A stretch of 64,000 bases of DNA. Source: Multifurca ochricompacta (lineage: Eukaryota > Basidiomycota > Agaricomycetes > Russulales > Russulaceae). Below the pieces are notes generated by a model. It was not told where the DNA came from and did no database searches. It saw only the letters and a program-made list of their open reading frames with translations. Within the stretch, counting starts at the first letter, position 1, and each line of letters begins with the position of its first letter. Where the stretch lies: NCBI GenBank assembly GCA_022496185.1, contig WTXG01000102.1:62001-126000 (forward strand). The letters run 5' to 3'. The position numbers and the translations under genes are program-made. Positions 55,643 to 64,000 of the stretch are shown one piece after another.

Positions 55643-56223
55643 GTGATGGTTTGATTATCCTTTCTTTTCTTCTTGACTGTCTGGAACGACTGCATGGGCT
55701 GTATCAGTTGATCTATCTAACTAGGTTAACTGACTGTATATCACAGAGGGCGCAACCCCTCTGTTGTTTGTTTGTGTCTTGGTCTAGCCCATCCTTTGTA
55801 CTTACATGACATAGTTTGACATAGCCATGAGATCACTATGACATAGTATGATATCATTCTACTATATCTACATCACTTTATCTTACTGGCTAGACCCTTA
55901 TCTCTGATAGCAACTGGACTGTATTTAACCTATGTAGCTCTGAGACAAACAGACTCTAAGTCTGTTCTCCTGTGCTCAATACAGGTGTTCGTCTGACTCA
56001 CCAAGAATCCCCTTTGAGCCCTCCTGAGTCATGTCTTAGAGGGTCTTCGAACCCCAGTAAGCTTGTGGCAGGACTTAGTGTTGCTGCTTGATCCCGTACC
56101 TTGCGCGCACCCCTCTAACTTGTGTGGGCTTGACTCATCTTGATTAAAGACTCAATCTTGATCTAGTTGCCTTGAACTCGAACAATTTCCTGACCTTGAC
56201 ACAGCACACACCTGGCTGTGACA
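55643..56223 (+). repeat. 5' LTR of Gypsy D with promoter
   Basis: Ends GGCTGTGACA, like the solo LTR at 59051-59551 (CTGTGACA in its own sense). TATTTAA at 55922-55928 serves as the TATA box; AAGTCTGTTCT at 55958-55968 is the presumed mRNA 5' end. The start is uncertain by tens of bases. Confidence 0.7.
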
Positions 56224-56225
56224 TT

Positions 56226-56236
56226 AGAACAGACTT
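56226..56236 (+). other. Self-primer binding site of Gypsy D
   Basis: AGAACAGACTT begins 2 nt after the LTR and is the perfect complement of 55958-55968. The sequence is unrelated to that of families A and B, but its position and length (11 nt) are the same. Confidence 0.78.
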
Positions 56237-56280
56237 TCAGACTTCATAGAATAAAGAAAACTCACCAGAGCCGCAAGGAG

Positions 56281-57878
56281 ATGACGACACGTCCCTTGCC
56301 CCGACTCCCGACACCACAACTTCCATTTGATTCCCTTTTGTACTCCCTCCCAGGACCAGTGACAACCTCCCTCAGCATCTGAAGCAATCCGCGCGTTGGC
56401 TTGAAGTGCGTGAGCAAGACGTTCCCTTCCGCGGTTACTGGGTCCCGTATCGACAGACTAACCTTGCCGTTGACTGGTACCAAGGTGTTTGGTACCACAT
56501 ACATCCTAATCATCTAAGTCAGATCGAAGCTGTGTGCATAGCACCCGAAGAAACTGGATTAAACTTACCCGAGGAACCTTTCCTCACACCCATAGCACTC
56601 CCCATGTTACCACCAACAGCCTCCCTTTTAAGCAATCCGACGACATCCATGACGACAGCAGTTCCTACTACAGTTAGTACAACCCCAGGATGGCCCCAAA
56701 GACTCTCCTTTGGAGCATCCATCCAAACAATGACCCCCGCCCAGTTCACAGGAACAGGACAAACCTTATCAGGAGGTGGCCCACCAGGAGGTGGAGGAGG
56801 TGGCCCAAGTGGAGGAAGTGGAGGCCCACCAGGAGGAGGAGGCCCACCAGGTCCCGCCCCAGTACCAGGTGTTGTACCAAACATCCCAGTAGCAAGTCAT
56901 ATTGAAGGGGCACCTCCACCTTTCTTCGAAGGGGATCGCTCCATGGCCAAACAATGGTTTGCTCAGCTGGAGTTACACTTGTTTTTGAACAAATATGTGG
57001 CCACCATTCTGGATGAGCAAAGCCGCATAGCATATGTATTGGCGTTGATGAGAGGACCGAAAGTCGATCAATGGGTCAAAGAGCAGACCAATTGGCTAGT
57101 TGACATCGCTCAAAATAGAATTAGGGTTCAGCGACTGTGGGATGTCTTCTGACAAACCTTCATTGCCACCTGGTCCGATGTGGCAGCTGGACAAAGAGCG
57201 TTACAAGCGCTTGAGAAATTGCAAATGAAAGAAGGCAACATTGATGATTATATCGCAGAGTTCTGTGATCTAGCCATTCAGGCCGAGCTGCACCTAGATG
57301 ATGCTAGTGTTTGACAGTACTTCTATCGCAGACTGCCCAGTGGATTAGCTACCACAATCCTAACTCAGGACCAGCCGCAAACACTGGAGGAAGCCGCTGA
57401 CTCAGCTAGATGACACCAAGCCAACTGGGTCTTTCTCCGTGGTATCGTCAGCAAGAAAAAGAGCATGGATCCATCCCCATGTGGAAACAAGTTCACTTTT
57501 TACAAGAAATGCGATCCTAACACTATGGATGTAGACACCGTAAAGAAGGCTGTCACTGCTGAAGAAAAAGAACAGTATAAGAAGGAAGGATGTTGCTTCA
57601 AATGCGGGCGACAAGGTCATCTCGTCTGCGATTGCCCAAACAAAAAACCCAAGACTAGTGCAGGTGCGACAGCTCGGACCACCACCATCTTGGAGGTACC
57701 ATCCACAACCGCAGTGGTACCTGCTGCGCCCACAGGCCCCTCCCCAGTGCTCACAGCACCCTCTGTCTCTGCAATTAGCATTCCTGCGTTGGCAGCTGCG
57801 CTGAAGACCATGACTGATGAACAGCGACTGGAGTTACAGAATCAATTCAAAGGAGACAAGGATTTTTATATCGCTTGA
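56281..57878 (+). pseudogene. gag: Gag of Gypsy D
   Basis: Starts at ATG 56281 (MTTRPLPRLP). A one-base shift near 56358 leads into the frame DNLPQHLK...GYWVPYR...GVWYHIHPN, which resembles the N-terminal extension of the A and B Gag. A Gly/Pro-rich stretch (56775-56870) replaces the proline linker, then the Gag core (EGDRSMAKQWFAQLE) with TGA codons at about 57150, 57314 and 57411. The knuckle CFKCGRQGHLVCDCP is near 57597. It ends KDFYIA, and its TGA overlaps the -1 pol frame in CGCTTGAATGG. Confidence 0.82.
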
Positions 57879-60800
57879 ATGGCGTGGCCTTCATTCAAGC
57901 ACTAGTATCACATCATGTATTCAGATCACCACTCAGAGCAATGAAAATATCTGTTCCCCTACATGAAGTGACAAAAGAGGCCTATATACAAGCACTTGTG
58001 GACAGTGGAGCCACAGAAAATTTCATCAGTTACTGGATGGTTATTAAAAACAGATTTCCAGTCAAACGATTAACAGTTCCAAAGCAATTACAAAACGCAG
58101 ATGGATCCCCCAACGCCACAAACAAAATTACCCAATGTGTTGATCTGTTAATATCCACAGACAACAAGCTCCAATGACATCGCTTCTATATTGCATCCAT
58201 CGGCACTGACAATATGATCTTAGGGTACCCTTGGTTTGCAGCAACGAACCCACAAATCGATTGGCAGAACGGACAACTAAACCAACAGATCCACTTCGCT
58301 CTCCCTAGCGAAAAGATCCGACGCCTTAATATCACACAAGAACTTGCCATTAAAGCGAAAGACAAAACAGAAAGATTGTGGGATCAGGTCGTACCTCCTG
58401 AGTACCATGAACATCACAAAGTCTTTAGTAACGAGGAGGCGCAGCGCTTCCCCGCACCACGCCCCTGGGATCATCAAATCGAATTGAAACCCGATGCACC
58501 AGCCACCTTAGATTGCAAGATCTACCCACTTGGACCAGGAGAGCAAGACGCATTAAACAAATTTTTGGAGGAACATTTACAAAAGGGCTATATTCAGGAA
58601 TCGAAATCACCCTACGCATCACCCTTCTTCTTTATTAAGAAGAAGGATGGCAAGCTCTGACCCATCCAAGATTATCGGAAGCTAAATGACTGGACAATCC
58701 GTAACATGTATCCTCTTCTGTTGATCCCAGAGTTGATAGATCGCGTCCGCGGTAGCACTTTGTTTACAAAGATGGACATATGCTGGGGCTATAACAATAT
58801 TTGCATCATCCCAGAAGATTGCTGGAAGGCGGCGTTCAAAATCTCTTTGAACCAAACGTGATGTTCTTTGGGTTAACTAACTCCCCAGCAACCTTTCAGA
58901 CTATGATGAATGCTGAATTCCGAAAAGAACTGGACGAGTGTGACGCTAACGGAAGGGCTTGGTTCACCATTTATATGGATGATATTCTTATCCACACTGA
59001 TCATGATCTGGCCAATCATCGCGCAAAAGTACATCGCATCTTGGGTAAACTGTCACAGTTAGGTGCGGAACTGTGTCGGGGTCGGACGGGAGCAAGTCTT
59101 CCAAGGCAAGGTTCAAAGTTACAATAGAGTCAAGATCTAGTCAAGCCCATGACGAAGTCAGAGGGCACGCGCGTGAGATTCGAGGTTGATGGCAGAGACT
59201 CTAAGTCCTGCAACAAGTTCAAGATGATGAAGGCTCTCCAAGTCACATCTTGGAGAGTTCAAGTGGGGCTCTAACTGAGAGGATTTGATGAAGTCCGAAG
59301 CACCTTTGATTGAACACAAGAGAACAGACTTAGTCTGTCTCTCTACTCTAGTAGGTCTTTAAATACATGTAGTTCTAGCTATGTCATAGTAAATAGAAGG
59401 TTCTAGTTCTATGATATAATATCTAAATGGTTGTGCAGTAGAACGAGCTAGAACTAAGGAGAATTAGGAGGGGTTAGGCCCTCAGTAAGCAAAACACCAG
59501 TGAAACACAATATTGAGTCATTAGTAACGTTGCAGGGAGAATTCTGTCACATAAACTCAGCGATTTGGACCTCTATCTTAAGCCAGAGAAATGCTCATTT
59601 GAACAAACACACATCAAATACTTAGGTCTCATTCTGGAGGCTGACTGTGTTCATATGGATCCTGTAAAAGTAGAAGGTGTCGCCACCTGGAAGACACCCA
59701 CAAATGTCAAAGAGGTCTGATCCTTTCTAGGGTTCTGCCAGTTTTATCATTGGTTTATTCAAGGATTCAGTAAAATTGCAGCCCCACTGAACGCTTTGAC
59801 CAGTATAAAGAAAACTTGGCACTGGATGACTGAAGAACAAAACACCTTCAATACCCTAAAACAATGAGTCACATCACAACCAGTCCTAGCCCAACCTGAC
59901 TTCAACAAACCTTTCATCATGGATACTGACGCATCAGGCTATGCACTAGGTGCCACTCTCAGCCAGAAAGATCTGGAAGGATGTCTTCACCCAATCGCCT
60001 ATCTATCGAAAACACTAGATGCGACACAAAGGAACTGGGATATCTATGATCGCGAGTTATTTGCAGTTGTTGTCGCACTCTGCTCATGGCAACAATATCT
60101 CATGGGTGCCAGACATAGAGTCCTAATCCGTACTGATCACAATAACCTTCAGTACTTTAAAGAACCACAAAAATTGAATCATAGACAAGCTCATTGGCTA
60201 CAGGAGCTTGCAGACTTTGATTTCTTACTTGAGCACGTTCCAGGGAAGTTACACACTATCACTGATATGTTATCTCGCCAACCCAATGCAGACCATGGCG
60301 AGGACGACAACCAAGAGGTTATAGTCCTTCCTAATGAATTATTTATCAAGACAGTAACTGACAACAAACTTCCCTTTCCCCGAATGCTCCCCAAACGCCA
60401 TGAGATTCTTCAATGGTATCATGATCATTTGCTAGCGGGACACCCAGGCATCAATAAGACAGTACGAAGGATCCAGCACAAGTACAAAGGACCAGACCTA
60501 AAGCCATTCATACGCAACTATATACGTGGGTGCACCAAATGCCAGGAGAATAAACCTCACCTGGTGGGGAAGGTGCCATCATATCCCTTAGATGTACCAG
60601 CTACCACCAGCCCATTCCAATATGTAGCTATGGATCTCATTACAGATCTCCCGTCATCGGGACAATATGACGCTGTCTTAATGATCATTGACCAAGGATG
60701 TATGAAATCCACAAAGTTCATACCTTGCTCGAAGGATATTACTGGTGAAGGGGTCACAACACTGTATTATTGACACCTATTTCCACTATTTGGCATCCCA

Positions 60801-61338
60801 AAACGCATTGTTCCTGATCGTGACCCACGTTTCATGTCCCATTTTGCCCGTGCACTCGCTGACATCCTACAAATCTGACAGAACCTATCCACTGCCTTCC
60901 ACCCTCAAACTGATGGATCGAGTGAATGCATGAATCTCTGGTTAGAGCAATACCTGCGCCTCTGGCTCAGTGACGATCAACACTGCTGGCCGGATTATCT
61001 CCCACTGGCCAAGTATGTACATAACACTTGGCCGCACAACTGCACCAAACTTTTGCCACACAAACTCCTTCACGGCATCTCCTTCAATTGGAACGCGCAG
61101 ACTCCTGTCATGAATGTGCCTCAGGTCAATGAACGCTTACAGAACCTTCAGGCTGCACGATCGCACGCGGAACGGGCATTCCAAACATTTGCCGCACAAC
61201 CATCGACCAATCCCAACTTTGTTGTCGGTGCGCGGGTATGGCTCAAAGGAAAAAACCTCAAGACATATTTTCCCTCGAGTAAGCTTGCCCCACGACATTA
61301 TGGTCCGTTCACTATCGACGCACAGATCTCGCCCCTTG
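57875..61338 (+). pseudogene. pol: Pol of Gypsy D, truncated
   Basis: Protease DSGATENF (near 58003), RT with YMDD (near 58974), interrupted at 59051-59551 by the solo D LTR, RNase H (DTDASGYALG near 59925), integrase zinc domain (H..H near 60425, C-x2-C near 60530), core MDLITDL, PDRDPRF and a later E in DGSSECMN, then LAPRHYGPF near 61290. TGA stops at 58176, 58658, 59717, 59864, 60771 and 60877, mostly at Arg positions, and a short deletion near 58838 before FEPNVMFF. The chromodomain, if any, is beyond the A6 insertion. Confidence 0.85.
59051..59551 (-). mobile_element. Solo LTR of family D
   Basis: 501 bp in minus orientation with the perfect duplication TAAAC (59046-59050 and 59552-59556) inside the RT gene of Gypsy D. 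In its own sense it starts TGTGACAG, ends CTGTGACA and contains the same AAGTCTGTTCT as the D 5' LTR. Confidence 0.88.
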
Positions 61339-61917
61339 TGTTACGTCCGGTGTGAGATGTTCTGCACGACTTGTGCAACAGCGTTGTACGTATGTTCAGG
61401 TAAGAGGTCAATAAGGCCTCTTGGAGTGTTAAGATGAATGAGTCAAAGTCAACGGGGCTGCTCCCGAGTGACAATGTTGAGCGGAAAGTGCCAAAAGCAC
61501 TGAGACGGTTGAGTCAAAGGTTTCAAGGGGAAGTCCAGAAGACAAACACCGATGTATTCAATAAGTCAAGTCTGAGGTCTACAAGGTAGTTACAGTGGAC
61601 TTATATACGTAATCGAATGGGCGTCTATAGATAAGATAACGGAGTCAAGTGGGCCCGAATATACGAAAGCGGAGGGCGTAAAGCCTGGCTTCTGATAGGG
61701 GATTAAGTAAGTGTCCGGTCATAAAGATAAGGGATAAGATAAGAGTCCAAACACAAGTACAGTAACGCAAACATAGACAAAGGCAATCACGGGGAAGGGA
61801 GCAGGGCACGTGAAGGATCCCACGATGGAGACGTGATCTGATAATGCAAAGTAGGTGGCAAGGAGGGGTCGTCGTTAGGTAGGAGAAAGAAAGTCGGAAG
61901 AGACGGGGTTCGTAACA
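61339..61917 (-). repeat. 3' LTR of Gypsy A6
   Basis: 579 bp. It contains AAGTCAAGTCT on the plus strand near 61563 (AGACTTGACTT in sense), the A1-type mRNA start sequence. The purine tract lies at 61918-61931. Confidence 0.9.
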
Positions 61918-61948
61918 TCACCCCCTCTTCTGGTTCTAGCAGACCCGG

Positions 61949-63186
61949 CTAGAAACGACTCGTACCGTCATCATCCTGTATCAACTCCAAGTAATCGTCG
62001 GCTACATTACGGTCATCCATCGTATAATTTTCTTTGTCCGAGTCCTGCGGACATTGGTGGGTACGAAGGAACCCATACGGACCGCGCTGACCACATAGGC
62101 GGCACATGTCATGGATCGGGCAGTCCAACTCGCGGTGCCCTGAGTTGTGGCGGAGGCACTTGCCGCTCCATCCCGACGGATTGACGATCGCCGGGGCAAC
62201 TCCTACACGGCGGAAGATGCAGAACCGGCTCCAATGGAGGTTGCTGCGACAATGTCGACACCACTTGCGGTTCAGGGGGCAGTTCCAGCTGATGTGATAC
62301 TTGCTATCACATCGCCAGCACGTCTCTCCACGAGGGTTCTCATGCATGCGCGGCATCTCGAACCGGTTTGGCAGCAACACAGGAGCGGCCCCCAATGATC
62401 ATGGGGGTAGGGGTCGAGCATATGTATCGGCGTACCTCTCGGCAATTGTCTGGTAGGCGTCTCCTATCTCCAGCCTCTTCCTGATCTCCACCAACTCCTG
62501 TTCCACCTGGAACATCCCGTTCGTCAGCCTTGCCATCATCTTCGCATGCTCTTTATACTGTCTGTTAAGCGTTGTGCGCAATGTCAAGTTCTTCCGCAGT
62601 CTCATCACCTCGGCTTTGAGACACGGAAGGCGCATGTCGTTGAGCACCTCGTCGATGGCAAAAGCGCGGGAGTCTTCAGCAGCCAGATGTCCAAGCTGCT
62701 CGTCAGTCATGGTGTGGTGAAGACGTCCTGTATACCTTTCCTCTAAATAGACCGGGGCCCCATAGACGGGGCCATCTTTCTTCATACATCCAGCGACATC
62801 CATTCCTCCATTGGTATAGAATATGTATTTGGCAATGGCAGTGGTCCCGTCTGCCATGGTGATCTCGAGAGGGAAATAGGTCGAAGAGTTGGGATTATTG
62901 GTAAAGAAAGGGAATTCGGGCACCTCGTCATCCAACTCCATGCCTAGCAGATCATTCGGGTGTGGCTCTTCGCTGTGCTTGAAATCATCATTCGGGTTGG
63001 GGGACTGGTTTTTGACCCGGGCCTCAGCAGCTTCGTAGTCAATTGGGGAGGAGGGACGTGTGGAGGGATGAGCAGAAGGGAAGTTCTCAACCACTACAGT
63101 GGTGGCGGTGAAGCATCGACGGCAGCGTTGGCAGCGATAAAAGACATGATAGATTGGATAGTGTTAGAACGTTGCTGGGGGAGCAT
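61949..63186 (-). pseudogene. ORF3 of Gypsy A6, four-zinc-cluster protein
   Basis: ATG at 63186 (MLPQQRSNT...MSFIAAN). One base is missing near 63103, and a TGA at about 62398 replaces the CGA of PPRSLGAAP. Otherwise the reading follows A1 and A3 to DDDGTSRF and the stop near 61949, 413 codons after correction. The clusters CWRC, CRHC, CGKC and CRLC are all kept. Confidence 0.82.
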
Positions 63187-63223
63187 GTACTGAAGAAATG
63201 GATGGGGCTTCGGGGCGTTTCTT

Positions 63224-64000
63224 TTAAACATTTCTAGGCGCTTCTGGGTGCCGAATGTGGAACTCCGAGATAAGGGTTGGAGCAAAGATATCCCCGGCGG
63301 GTTCCCACGAATTGTCAGAGTCTGGGAATCCCTTCCACTTGATCAGGTAATGTAGTTTGCACCCTCAGCCTTGTCGCTTGGAATCTAAAACGCGCTCCAC
63401 TTCCCATTCTTCTTCGCCATCGATAAGGTCAGGCGGGGGTCTCGGGAAGTTCTCTCCATGAATGGAGGTTTCCTTGTAAGGGGTCAGAAGCTTGGCATGG
63501 AAGACTGGATGGATCTTCCATTTCGGCGGTAACTGCAACTCGTAAGACACATCTGACAGCTTCCTTGTGATCCGGAAGGGTCCGTGACGTCGGGGCGCTA
63601 ATTTGGCCGAGGGGTGTGACGTGTGAATGTTCCTACCCTCGAGCCATACCCAGTCATTGGTCTGATAAGGTGTGAATGTGCTTGGCTGTGCTGCCAGAAG
63701 CTGTTGCGCCTTTACCAGATTTTCATTGGCTGATTTCCGCAGCTCCTCCCATTGGCCGATTCGTTCGGTTACTGACGGGACGTTGATAGGCTTATCTGCC
63801 CACGTGGTGCGTGGAGTCCAGCCCATGATAAGGGAGAAGGGGGTGGATTTGTCGTTCCATTGGGCCATGAGTTGTGAGCGAATTCCGCCGTCGACAGCCA
63901 TTCTGCCCAGTCGTCCTGCCTGCCGTTGCACCAAAACCGGAGATACTGTTCTAACCATTGATTCGTCCGCTCGGACTGTCCGTCTGTCTGTGGATGGTAT
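63224..64000 (-). pseudogene. pol: Pol of Gypsy A6, C-terminal part
   Basis: The end of the integrase core ([14 protein letters not shown]), the GPF module (LAPRRHGPFRITRKL) and the chromodomain (YLIKWKGFPDSD...SWEP near 63270-63350), ending at TAA 63224. A TGA at 63365 stands where relatives have CGA (RQGRGRK). The 38-nt space to the ORF3 start equals that of A1 and A2. Confidence 0.88.

Larger units (their letters stand above)
55643..61338 (+). mobile_element. Gypsy D, 5' part of a third Ty3/Gypsy family
   Basis: 5' LTR, primer site, gag and pol up to the GPF module, then cut by Gypsy A6 at 61339. The 3' end must lie beyond the window. The LTR start at about 55643 is estimated by alignment with the solo D LTR at 59051-59551. 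Many in-frame stops, all TGA. Confidence 0.85.
61339..64000 (-). mobile_element. Gypsy A6 (minus), 3' half in window
   Basis: The 3' LTR (61339-61917), ORF3 (63186-61949) and the end of pol (64000-63224) of a family A element running out of the window. It cuts Gypsy D after CCTTG (61334-61338), the presumed target duplication; the partner copy is outside. Confidence 0.9.

Overview
The window looks like repeat-filled heterochromatin from a filamentous basidiomycete, probably an agaricomycete; the species cannot be named from the sequence. The evidence is the set of families present: Ty3/Gypsy chromoviruses with a C-terminal chromodomain, Copia elements, hAT, MULE and Tc1/mariner remnants, and host-type exons split by introns of about 50-100 nt. 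I found no intact host gene, rRNA, tRNA or CRISPR array. The only non-transposon coding sequence is a decayed serine peptidase (S28-like) at 54577-55403.

The layout is a stack of insertions into insertions, and most junctions carry a 5-bp target duplication. Left block (1-30907): Copia K2 (+) is the base layer. Its leader lies at 9914-10119 and 17582-18046, its gag-pol at 25809-30163 and its 3' LTR at 30403-30907. It is interrupted by Gypsy B1 (-, window edge to 9913), Gypsy A2 (10120-17576, TSD GCATG) and Copia K1 (-, 18047-25776, TSD GGAAC). B1 is split by a solo LTR (688-8791, TSD AGCGG), which is itself split by the young Gypsy A1 (925-8419, TSD CACTG). K1 contains solo LTR C1. Middle (30908-34929): MULE, foldback, Tc1, Gypsy B3 and hAT fragments. 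Right block: Gypsy A3 (34930-53941) contains Gypsy B2 (37922-46716, TSD ATTAC) and solo LTRs C3 and C4; B2 contains solo LTR C2. After the S28 relic comes Gypsy D (from about 55643, with its own solo LTR) and Gypsy A6 (-, 61339 to the window end).

Gypsy families A and B share one plan: LTR, gag, pol in the -1 frame (protease, reverse transcriptase, RNase H, integrase, chromodomain), then an extra ORF of about 412 codons (ORF3) with a coiled coil and four Cys/His zinc clusters, a purine tract and the LTR. ORF3 is separate in family A but continuous with pol in family B. Families A, B and D each have an 11-nt segment just downstream of the 5' LTR that is complementary to an LTR segment 34-36 nt after a TATA box. 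This is the signature of Tf1-like self-primed reverse transcription. K1 instead has the half-tRNA(iMet) primer site known from Drosophila copia. Decay is mostly by C-to-T change at CGA codons (giving TGA) and by one-base losses in homopolymers; some of the latter may be sequencing error.
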